Made by a program: the position numbers and the translations under genes. The notes beneath the pieces are model-generated. The model ran no database searches and had not been told where the DNA came from. It was given only the letters and a program-made list of their open reading frames with translations. This document shows, piece after piece, positions 1 through 5,519 of a DNA stretch of 7,476 nucleotides. The stretch lies in contig JAGRCC010000384.1 of the NCBI GenBank assembly GCA_020433785.1, positions 1-7,476 on the forward strand. The letters are read 5' to 3'. Source of the DNA: Anaerolineae bacterium. GTDB lineage: Bacteria; Chloroflexota; Anaerolineae; 4572-78; J111. Each line of letters starts with the position of its first letter. The first letter of the stretch is position 1.

Positions 1-324
1 GATATGGATATTTGGATAGCCATCGCGCCTGAAAATGCAGCGAAAGTGGTCAAGGTCTTGCAGACGTTTGGATTCGGTGTAGATGAAGTGACGCCGGATT
101 TGTTTTTGAAAGAAGAGCAGATTATTCGAATGGGTCTGCCGCCGGTGCGGATAAAGATCCTAACGACAATTTCTGGGGTAAGTTTCGAGGAATGTTATGC
201 CGAGCGACAGGTAGATGTTTTGGATGGGGTTGAAGTTAACCTGATTAGTCTGGCGCATTTGAAGGTCAACAAGAAAGCCAGTGGTCGGTATAAGGATTTG
301 AATGATTTGGAAAACCTTTCTTAA
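1..324 (+). CDS. DUF6036/AbiEii-like nucleotidyltransferase, 5' end missing
   Basis: The gene is cut off by the window edge. Frame 1 is open from the first base and ends at TAA 322-324. It opens with Asp-Met-Asp-Ile-Trp-Ile, the D-x-D stretch that in the minimal nucleotidyltransferase fold supplies two of the metal-binding acidic residues, so the ATG at 4 is internal and not a real start. The glycine-serine motif that normally lies some 30-50 residues earlier is outside the window. The later landmarks fit the DUF6036 group: a Gly-Leu-Pro-Pro-Val-Arg-Ile-Lys-Ile-Leu-Thr segment near residues 45-55 and the closing pattern Leu-Lys-x-Asn-Lys-Lys-Ala-x-Gly-Arg-x-Lys-Asp-Leu-x-Asp-Leu. The family is related to AbiEii/MenT-type toxins that transfer nucleotides to tRNA or other targets, but many members are uncharacterised and may be housekeeping-neutral cargo. 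No partner gene is visible downstream. The attC-like element starting 10 bases after the stop suggests it may be a gene-cassette passenger. Family call fairly sure; activity and substrate unknown. Confidence 0.72.
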   Translation, partial: DMDIWIAIAPENAAKVVKVLQTFGFGVDEVTPDLFLKEEQIIRMGLPPVRIKILTTISGVSFEECYAERQVDVLDGVEVNLISLAHLKVNKKASGRYKDLNDLENLS

Positions 325-334
325 AGATCAAGCC

Positions 335-463
335 AGCTAACAAATAAATTAAACGGGAATTGGCAAGCTGCGCGAATTTTGAAAGTTCTAAACTAACAAA
401 CGCTGTAAGGCTACAAAGTTGCTTTTCTAACCTTGCCAATCCGGTTAATTTTGGGCGTTGAGT
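335..463 (+). other. attC-like integron recombination site (candidate)
   Basis: The element lies 10 bases after the preceding stop codon. Its 5' end AGCTAAC (335-341) matches the R' consensus RYYYAAC at six of seven positions. Its 3' end GTTGAGT (457-463) matches R'' GTTRRRY fully and is preceded by GGGC, as in many attC sites. Inside are two arms, 346-367 and 432-451, that pair over 19 bp (runs of 7, 3 and 9). One mismatch (353) interrupts them, and two extra bases on the left arm (357-358) resemble extrahelical bases. Between the R boxes and the arms sit 4 and 5 unpaired bases, like the attC central spacers. The 64-base interior would be the variable terminal structure. Alternatives are a MITE-like remnant with imperfect terminal repeats or a chance dyad. 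No integrase is in the window. Confidence 0.42.
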
Positions 464-498
464 CGCCTCAGGAGATATAAGACAGACGAAAGAAAGAT

Positions 499-588
499 AT
501 GCGGACTTGGGTTGAAGAGACAAAACAAATTCTCACCACATTGTGGGGCACGCATAGTGCGATTGAGATTGCCGAGCAGAAGATATAA
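499..588 (+). CDS. Short ORF, 29 codons, resembling half of a Myb/GcrA-like helix-turn-helix
   Basis: ATG 499 reads through 29 codons to TAA 586-588. The pattern Trp-x-x-Glu, Ile-Leu-x-x-Leu-Trp-Gly and Ser-Ala-x-Glu-Ile-Ala-Glu is reminiscent of the first two helices of Myb/SANT-like or GcrA-type DNA-binding domains. The third (recognition) helix that should follow is missing, because the frame stops immediately. A good Shine-Dalgarno is lacking: GGAG at 471-474 is about 24 bases upstream, and only a purine-rich GAAAGAAAG lies close. I could not find the missing half in another frame downstream. It may be the remnant of a truncated regulator, an undeveloped short peptide gene, or chance. If the attC-like element is real, this would be the first ORF of the next cassette. 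Confidence 0.22.
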   Translation: MRTWVEETKQILTTLWGTHSAIEIAEQKI

Positions 589-614
589 CTTGCCATTCAA
601 GTCGCTAGCGTAAA

Positions 615-645
615 AAAAAGCAGAGCCACATGGGCTCTGCTTTTT
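615..645 (+). terminator. Intrinsic terminator, perfect 13-bp stem, probably bidirectional
   Basis: Arms 615-627 and 633-645 are perfectly complementary, with the core AGCAGAGCC/GGCTCTGCT and a 5-base loop (628-632). The outer pairs are A-T, so the right arm ends in TTTTT. On the opposite strand the A run at 612-619 becomes eight U, so the hairpin should stop transcription from both sides and arguably works better on the - strand. It closes whatever is transcribed from the nucleotidyltransferase and short-ORF region and insulates the downstream operon. No - strand gene that would need it is visible in the window. Confidence 0.85.
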
Positions 646-944
646 AATGTGTTGTTTTATCCTGTCCGGGGCAGTGAGGGTGAGCGTTAAACGGTTAGCA
701 GGGTATCCAGCCGCCTGCTTAACTTAACCAAATTATGAATGATAAAGGATGAGAGATGAATTGGGTTGGGGCGAAAAGTAGAGCGTGGTCTTAGCTACAT
801 TAACCTCAGTTACGGTAGTAACTTGGATTAGGACTTATTCACTGTTGCCATCCGCGGTGGAATTATGTACCCTTAAGGGAGAAACTACACGACCTACTAC
901 CCCTTAATTATGCCTTCGCTGTGTTACGCCTTTTGCGCCGATTG
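646..944. other. AT-rich non-coding stretch with small dyads
   Basis: I see no convincing gene here: reading frames are short and lack ribosome sites. Visible structure is limited to AGCAGG/CCTGCT (697-702 and 714-719), a six-base dyad AGTTAC-ggta-GTAACT (808-823) and a perfect ten-base palindrome CCCTTAAGGG (870-879). The last two lie 65-140 bases upstream of the candidate promoter of the TIR operon, where an activator or repressor could bind. That role is only a guess. Confidence 0.5.
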
Positions 945-953
945 TGTTAAAAT
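945..953 (+). promoter_or_regulatory. Candidate extended -10 promoter for the exported protein/TIR operon
   Basis: TGTTAAAAT fits the extended -10 form TGnTATAAT with one mismatch in the hexamer (TAAAAT). No good -35 hexamer sits 16-18 bases upstream, which is tolerable for an extended -10 promoter. Transcription would start near 960 and leave a leader of about 65 bases before the ATG at 1026. The match is short and could be chance. Confidence 0.38.
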
Positions 954-1007
954 GAATCTGGGAGGCATTCGTTGGGTGTGCCTGCTCCACTTTAGGGGAT
1001 TAATCTT

Positions 1008-1013
1008 GGAGGA
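1008..1013 (+). promoter_or_regulatory. Ribosome binding site of the exported protein gene
   Basis: GGAGGA lies 12 bases before ATG 1026. The spacing is slightly long, but this is the only strong Shine-Dalgarno nearby and it supports 1026 as the start. That start is also the one that yields a complete signal peptide. Confidence 0.6.
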
Positions 1014-1025
1014 ATATCAAATACG

Positions 1026-2030
1026 ATGTTACGATTTTGGTCCACCCTGCATCGATATGGGACGGCGACCGGCGTTTGGCTGGTCAGGGCCGGCTTGGGA
1101 ATGGCTTTGGTTTTAACTTGGTCAGCCATTAGCCGGGCCGACACCCCCCTCAAACCCAGCGGCAGCGCTGAAACTGCGGTGTCGGTCTGGGTCCCCGAAG
1201 GGGCGCTGTCTGAGCCGGCGTCGCTGTTGGTTACAGCCGATTATTTGTCGGAGGACAATTTACCGGCCGGAATTACGGCGCCGCCCGGTACGGTTGGCAG
1301 CCCCATTACCTTTGGCATCTGGCAGGGCGAGAGTCAAATTTATACAAATTTTAATCCCTCCCTGGTGATCAACATCCAGTATAATGAAGAAGATGTCCCC
1401 GCCGATGTTCTGGCCGAGGAACAAAGCCTCCACCTTTTCATGTATCAGCCCACCCTGCAAACATGGGTCAAGCTGTGTACCAGCGTTCAGATTGACGAGA
1501 ATCTTCTCTCCGCCGCGTTAGCCCGCGTTGTGCCCGCCGAAGACCAGGGCAGCGTGCTGTTGGCTATCGCCCCGGATAGATCGGCCCCGTTAACGCAGAC
1601 GGTCGACAGCAGTGGCTTGACCGAGATCACGTCGCCCGACAGCGATCTGCGGTTTCAGGTTCAATCCGCTTCTGTGCCGGACGGAACCCATTTTGTCATG
1701 ACCGTCCTGCCCTCATCGGCCGCGGCTGGCTCGTTGCAACTGCTGTCTAATCCGGTCGATATCAAGGCTTGCCACGTGGACCATACCAATCCCACCCAAA
1801 ACACCGTTGAAATGACCAGCTTTTTCTTCAAGCCGCCCCAAGTGGCTTTCAGTTTCAATGCCGCCACCCTCTCCCGGGCCGGGCGAACGACTAACCTCAC
1901 GGTAGCCGGCATGTTTGATAATCAAAATTGGATCGATCTGGAGGCGTTTGGCTCCCGTTTAGTCCGTGAGCGTCGGATGGTAGCTGTCGATACCCCCGTA
2001 CTGGGCGCCTTTAGCCTGGCTACCCGTTAG
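1026..2030 (+). CDS. Exported beta-rich protein with two similar, possibly ZU5-like, modules
   Basis: The 334-residue product starts with a signal peptide. It has a basic N-terminus (Arg3, Arg10, Arg21), a hydrophobic stretch at about 22-35, and a Ser-Arg-Ala motif at 36-38 that fits signal peptidase I cleavage before Asp39. The mature part has no membrane helix, lipobox or sorting signal. It looks like two beta-sandwich modules, about 50-182 and 200-332. The first opens with Val-Pro-Glu-Gly-Ala-Leu. Each carries a Trp-[Val/Ile]-x-Leu strand (W147, W302) and ends in a hydrophobic strand of similar type. The Val-Pro-Glu-Gly-Ala-Leu opening and the later 'strand, Tyr/Phe, Trp-Val-x-Leu' order recall bacterial ZU5-like domains, but I am not sure of that family. 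The gene ends 7 bases before the TIR gene and very likely shares its message, so the product may modify, shield or act as ligand for the outward part of that protein. No enzymatic motif is visible. Expression and export are well supported; function unknown. Confidence 0.82.
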   Translation: MLRFWSTLHRYGTATGVWLVRAGLGMALVLTWSAISRADTPLKPSGSAETAVSVWVPEGALSEPASLLVTADYLSEDNLPAGITAPPGTVGSPITFGIWQGESQIYTNFNPSLVINIQYNEEDVPADVLAEEQSLHLFMYQPTLQTWVKLCTSVQIDENLLSAALARVVPAEDQGSVLLAIAPDRSAPLTQTVDSSGLTEITSPDSDLRFQVQSASVPDGTHFVMTVLPSSAAAGSLQLLSNPVDIKACHVDHTNPTQNTVEMTSFFFKPPQVAFSFNAATLSRAGRTTNLTVAGMFDNQNWIDLEAFGSRLVRERRMVAVDTPVLGAFSLATR

Positions 2031-2037
2031 TTGCTCA

Positions 2038-5000
2038 ATGGACGATATTTTTATTTCGTACTCGCGGCGAGACAAAACGTTCGTCCAAAAATTTCACCAA
2101 GCCCTAGTCGATAATGGCCGCAGCGTCTGGGTCGATTGGGAAGGTATTCCCCTAACCGCCGACTGGCGGGCCGAGATTCGTTCGGCTATCGAGTCGGCGG
2201 ACTGTTTTATCTTCATCCTCAGCCCTGACTCGATTATCTCCGAAATATGCCATCAAGAGTTGGCTCACGCCGAAGGGTTCAATAAACGGATTGTTCCGAT
2301 CGTTTATCGAGATGTGGACCCCGACAACGCGCCTGGAACCTTGGCCTCGATCAACTGGTCGTTTTTTCGCGACAGCGATGATTTTAACACCGCTTTAGAA
2401 GCGCTGTCCGAAGCCTTAGATACTGACCTGAAGTGGGTTAAAATTCATACCCGGCTGCTAGTCCGGGCGCTTGAATGGGATAACCGGAAGCGCAACCGCA
2501 GCTATTTACTGCGCGGCGATGATTTGATTGAGGCCGAGCATAATCGCACAGTCCACGCCGAAACGCCGCCGACGCTAACCCGGTTGCAGGGTGAGTATAT
2601 TTTCACCAGCCGTGAGGATGCGCTGCGCCGGCAGCGGCAGCGGATGATCGCCATTAGTTTGGGGTTGGTCCTCGCCACCGTGTTGGCCATTCTCGCTTTC
2701 TGGCAGTTTCGAGTGGCCCAAGACCAACGGTATATTGCCGAAGAGCGTCGAGTGGAAGCCGAAGATGCCCGCTCTACGGCCGAATTGGAGCGTGATCGGG
2801 CTGAGTTAGCCGAACAGGTGGCCAAAACCGAGCGCGATAGAGCTATCCGGCAGAACCAAATTTCGCTGGCTAAATCATTGGCCTCCCTGGCGCCGCCGCT
2901 GGTAACCCGCACCGGCAACACCGAATTGGGTGCACTATTGGTTGTGGAAGCGGAGCGGCTCAACACTGAAGCCGTCGGCAATGCGCGGCCCTTGATTGAC
3001 AGCGCCTTCCGCCAAATTTTGGGCGAGTCAAACTTTAACGCTATCCTGGGGGTTTATGAGGCCGAGGTCACGGCTATGGCCTTTAGCCGGGTTGAGACTG
3101 AAACCGTGTCCCTGGCCTACGGTCTGGCCGATGGCACCATTCTGCTGTGGCCGGACATTAACGACTACGCGGCTGAACCTATTGCCTGGCAGACAGACAG
3201 TGGTCTAACCGCCCTGGCCTTTAGCCCCACCGAGCCGGACCGCCTGGTCTCGGCCGGCGATGATGGCCTAATTCTACTATGGCGGCTAAGTGACTCGGCC
3301 GCGCTGCCCAGCCAAGAACGGGTCTTAGAGGCCCATCCCGGTGGGGTATCGGCCATCGCCTTCAGCCCCGATGGCCGGCGTCTGGCCTCCAGTGGTCGTA
3401 GCAGCGGGTCCATTCGGCTGTGGGATCTGGTGACGCCGGCGGCTCGTCCTCAAGAAATCGGTACGCAAGAGATTTTAGTGACCGACCTGGCCCTGAGTCC
3501 TGACGGCCAGACTCTGGCTACCGTAAGTAATAACCCGGTGACCGGACCGGTGGTCAAATTGTGGGATTTAACCAATCTAACTGCGGAACCGCGCGAACTT
3601 CATGGCCACACGGTGACCATCCGAGCCGTGGATTTCAGCCCGGACGCCCAATGGTTGGCTTCGGCCGGAGCCGAGGGTTTCGGCGGAGCCGAGTGGGTCA
3701 TTCGCTTGTGGTCGATGGCCGATCTCGAGGCCGACCCCCAGATTTTGCGGGGTCATACCGGCAGCATTGGCGATTTAGTATTTAGCCCCGACAGCCAGAC
3801 CTTAGCCTCGGCCAGTTTGGACCAAACCATCCGCCTGTGGCCGATCGGCCCTGAGGCTGGCCAAATCGAGGTGCTGCAGGGGCACACCGCCGAAGTCCAG
3901 GCCATTGCCTATAGCCCCGACGGTGAGTTTTTAGCGTCCGGCAGCGATGACCAATCGGTCAGATTATGGCACACCGGCGCTCCCTCGGCGGCTCCCCTCA
4001 CGTTGGTTGACAATATGCTGGTGGGCAACCTGGCCTTTAGCCCGGTTGATCCTAACCTGTTGGCCGTGTTGGTTGATAACACGGTCCAACTGTGGCGAGT
4101 CAATCCGGCTAGCCAAGTTGGCCTGCTGGAAGGCCAGGCCGGTGAACTACGTTCGTTGGCCTTTAGCCGTGACGGTCAACGATTGGCTGCGGGCGACGGC
4201 GATGGAGCGGTCTGGCTGTGGGATGTGACCGAGCCGGCAGAAGCCTCACCGCAGTCGCTGCTTAGCCACGAGAGTGTGGTGCTATCACTGGCCTTTAGCC
4301 CGGATGGCCACTGGCTGGCATCGGGCGACCTTGAGGGCCAGATTAATCTGTGGGACTTGACAGCCGGCGTGCCTGAACCGCAGCCCTTGCCGTCAACTCA
4401 TCTGGAAGGCATATCCGGCCTGGCTTTTAACCCCAACGGCCAGTCTCTGGCCTCCGCCAGTTTTGACGGGCTGGTCAATTTATGGAGTTTGGACACGCTG
4501 GAACCCCAACCCCTGCCACTTGAGAACACGCTGGATGTAGAAACGCTGACCTTCAGTCCGGATGGCCAATATCTGTTAATCGGCGGCGGAGATAACAATG
4601 TTGGGCTGGTCTGGCGGTGGGATCTGGCTGAGGCAGAGGGGGTCGCGCTGCGGGGGCATCGAGGTCGTGTCTTTTCTCTGGCCTTTAGCCCCAACGGCCA
4701 AACACTGGCCTCTGCCAGCTTCGACGGCACGGTGCAGTTGTGGGACATCGAAGCGCCGATGGTCAGCCCGACCATTCTGAGCGACCATCAGGATGGTGTC
4801 CGGTCGGTATCATTTAGCGCCGACGGCCAGTGGCTGGCCACAACCGGCGATGATTTCTCGCTCAAACTATGGATTGCCCAAACCCAAACGCTGGCCGACC
4901 GCGCCTGCCGGCAGGTTCGCCGTAATCTAACGCCGTTGGAATGGCAGCAATATCTGGGCGATGAAACGTACCAATTAACCTGCCCCAATTTACCCCGGCC

Positions 5001-5058
5001 AAGCGCTACAACCCCCACCCCTGTCGCCATACCCTCAGTTGAACCCGAGAACAAATAG
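2038..5058 (+). CDS. TIR domain - transmembrane helix - coiled coil - 14-blade WD40 protein
   Basis: The 1006-residue multidomain receptor-like protein begins with a TIR domain (about 1-135). It shows the opening Phe-Ile-Ser-Tyr-Ser-Arg-Arg-Asp (5-12), Trp31/Trp34 before the BB loop, and Ser68-x-x-Cys71-x-x-Glu74, where Glu74 matches the catalytic glutamate of TIR NAD-cleaving enzymes. A linker with basic Arg197-Arg202 leads into one hydrophobic helix (about 203-224). A highly charged coiled coil (about 228-275) and a helical stretch (276-335) follow. Then come 14 WD40 blades (about 336-950), ending in W371, 415, 462, 509, 558, 601, 644, 686, 728, 772, 816, 861, 902 and 945. The tail (951-983) holds Cys957 and Cys982, followed by a Pro/Thr-rich end. 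The positive-inside rule puts TIR in the cytoplasm and the propellers outside. The start is fixed by the TIR domain beginning at residue 3. No Shine-Dalgarno precedes it, so translation is probably coupled to the upstream gene. By analogy with other TIR NADases, ligand-induced clustering could trigger NAD loss or a nucleotide signal. Domain calls are firm; the role is inferred. Confidence 0.93.
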   Translation: MDDIFISYSRRDKTFVQKFHQALVDNGRSVWVDWEGIPLTADWRAEIRSAIESADCFIFILSPDSIISEICHQELAHAEGFNKRIVPIVYRDVDPDNAPGTLASINWSFFRDSDDFNTALEALSEALDTDLKWVKIHTRLLVRALEWDNRKRNRSYLLRGDDLIEAEHNRTVHAETPPTLTRLQGEYIFTSREDALRRQRQRMIAISLGLVLATVLAILAFWQFRVAQDQRYIAEERRVEAEDARSTAELERDRAELAEQVAKTERDRAIRQNQISLAKSLASLAPPLVTRTGNTELGALLVVEAERLNTEAVGNARPLIDSAFRQILGESNFNAILGVYEAEVTAMAFSRVETETVSLAYGLADGTILLWPDINDYAAEPIAWQTDSGLTALAFSPTEPDRLVSAGDDGLILLWRLSDSAALPSQERVLEAHPGGVSAIAFSPDGRRLASSGRSSGSIRLWDLVTPAARPQEIGTQEILVTDLALSPDGQTLATVSNNPVTGPVVKLWDLTNLTAEPRELHGHTVTIRAVDFSPDAQWLASAGAEGFGGAEWVIRLWSMADLEADPQILRGHTGSIGDLVFSPDSQTLASASLDQTIRLWPIGPEAGQIEVLQGHTAEVQAIAYSPDGEFLASGSDDQSVRLWHTGAPSAAPLTLVDNMLVGNLAFSPVDPNLLAVLVDNTVQLWRVNPASQVGLLEGQAGELRSLAFSRDGQRLAAGDGDGAVWLWDVTEPAEASPQSLLSHESVVLSLAFSPDGHWLASGDLEGQINLWDLTAGVPEPQPLPSTHLEGISGLAFNPNGQSLASASFDGLVNLWSLDTLEPQPLPLENTLDVETLTFSPDGQYLLIGGGDNNVGLVWRWDLAEAEGVALRGHRGRVFSLAFSPNGQTLASASFDGTVQLWDIEAPMVSPTILSDHQDGVRSVSFSADGQWLATTGDDFSLKLWIAQTQTLADRACRQVRRNLTPLEWQQYLGDETYQLTCPNLPRPSATTPTPVAIPSVEPENK
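3043..4887 (+). repeat. Fourteen tandem WD40 blade units within the TIR gene
   Basis: Units of 41-49 codons (mostly 42-45) repeat in phase, each with an Ala-Phe-Ser-Pro-[Asp/Asn]-Gly-type turn and a closing [Arg/Lys/Gln/Asn]-Leu-Trp. The 13-mer CTGGCCTTTAGCC recurs exactly at 3214, 4030, 4288 and 4678, with near copies at 4159 and elsewhere. DNA-level similarity is therefore limited to the turn motif, while the blade faces have diverged. This suggests an old repeat array rather than freshly amplified blades. Confidence 0.9.
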
Positions 5059-5119
5059 ATAGTGCCCCAAAAGTAAGGGCTAAGTCAAAGGAACGAATGA
5101 TGGAAAAATAATCAGGTCT

Positions 5120-5151
5120 CAATTTGTCAAACTTTCCCTACAGACAAATTG
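5120..5151. repeat. Inverted repeat, 9-bp perfect arms
   Basis: CAATTTGTC (5120-5128) and GACAAATTG (5143-5151) are exact reverse complements around a 14-base loop. There is no U run, so this is not a standard terminator. It could be an mRNA 3' stabilising hairpin or a protein binding dyad. Confidence 0.5.
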
Positions 5152-5203
5152 TAAATTCTCTGTACCATAATTCGATGGGGGAATATTGCATTGAAAATTG
5201 AGA

Positions 5204-5257
5204 TGGCCACTTTCTTAATCGGTGAGGCTGTCGTGAATAAAGTTAGAAAGTTGGCCA
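5204..5257. repeat. Imperfect inverted repeat, about 12-bp arms
   Basis: TGGCCACTTTCT (5204-5215) pairs with AGAAAGTTGGCCA (5245-5257) apart from one bulged base, with a loop of about 29 bases. Together with the 5120-5151 hairpin and the terminator at 5352 it makes this 3' region unusually structured. Confidence 0.42.
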
Positions 5258-5351
5258 ATAGTTTGTGAAGGGTGTGCTAGACGATTCTAGAGCAGTGGCG
5301 GCCCCATGTTTCAGTGCAATTGCAACTAAGTATTGACCAACCCAGATATGT

Positions 5352-5387
5352 AACCGTTATTCTTACCGATAAGGATAGCGGTTTTTT
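5352..5387 (+). terminator. Intrinsic terminator closing the exported protein/TIR operon
   Basis: Arms 5352-5365 and 5370-5383 form a 14-bp stem (12 Watson-Crick pairs, two G-U) with a CCGA tetraloop, followed by a run of six T (5382-5387). There is no T run in the opposite direction, so it acts on + strand transcripts. It lies about 290 bases after the TIR stop and separates that operon from the PAS/GAF gene. Confidence 0.88.
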
Positions 5388-5507
5388 ATACTTAAGTTGA
5401 ACTGTTGCCCCTTAAGCTCACCCGGACTTTATTATCGTCCTATGGCCTGCCATTCCGGGAATTTACACATCTCATCGGCCCAATTTTTGACCCATTGCCC
5501 GTATGCC
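5388..5507 (+). promoter_or_regulatory. Leader of the PAS/GAF gene, weak promoter candidate
   Basis: Because a strong terminator lies just upstream, the PAS/GAF gene should have its own promoter here. The best pair I can see is TTGCCC (5405-5410) and TATTAT (5430-5435), but the 19-base spacer is long and the -35 match is only four of six. Two CTTAAG sites (5391-5396 and 5411-5416) flank the start of this stretch. The position of the promoter is therefore unsure. Confidence 0.25.
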
Positions 5508-5514
5508 AGGGAGG
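5508..5514 (+). promoter_or_regulatory. Strong ribosome binding site fixing the PAS/GAF start
   Basis: AGGGAGG ends 5 bases before ATG 5520. A second ATG at 5515 directly abuts the site, is in another frame and stops after about 20 codons, so 5520 is chosen. An in-frame TTG at 5487 has no such site. Confidence 0.82.
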
Positions 5515-5519
5515 ATGTT

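Larger units (their letters stand above)
5059..5351. other. Non-coding 3' region between the TIR stop and its terminator
   Basis: No convincing gene is visible: frames are short and lack ribosome sites. The stretch is AT-richer than the flanking genes. It holds two inverted repeats annotated separately, a small CTAGA-cgat-TCTAG hairpin (5277-5290) and a ten-base palindrome TGCAATTGCA (5315-5324). It would be a long 3' untranslated region of the operon mRNA or could contain a small RNA. Confidence 0.55.

Noticed and set aside
266..523. Reading frame of 85 codons on the - strand
   Set aside because: It has no recognisable family pattern or ribosome site, and it runs across the end of the nucleotidyltransferase gene and the whole attC-like dyad.
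583..692. A second attC-like site ending in GTTAAAC (686-692), with ATATAAC at 583-589
   Set aside because: The end boxes match loosely, but I found no complementary arms next to them, only the unrelated terminator hairpin inside. GTTRRRY is expected about once by chance in a gap of this size.
910..1116. Reading frame of 68 codons upstream of and overlapping the exported protein gene
   Set aside because: It lacks a good ribosome site, runs out of frame through the signal peptide coding region and through the candidate promoter, and resembles no family.
1026..2030. ZU5-type self-cleavage (His-Phe-Ser) as in PIDD
   Set aside because: No His-Phe-Ser motif is present. The only suggestive histidines (250 and 253) are not in that context.
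2502..2981. 159-codon open frame on the - strand inside the TIR gene
   Set aside because: It is rich in Arg and Ser as expected for the reverse complement of the coiled-coil region, and the + strand frame is unmistakably coding.
3043..4887. CRISPR-like or satellite repeat array
   Set aside because: The roughly 130-base periodicity is fully explained by the WD40 blades in one open frame, and exact repeats are confined to a 13-mer at the turn motif.
5333..5361. Promoter made of TTGACC (5333-5338) and GTTATT (5356-5361)
   Set aside because: The -10 matches only three of six positions and lies inside the terminator stem, so a transcript would end almost at once.
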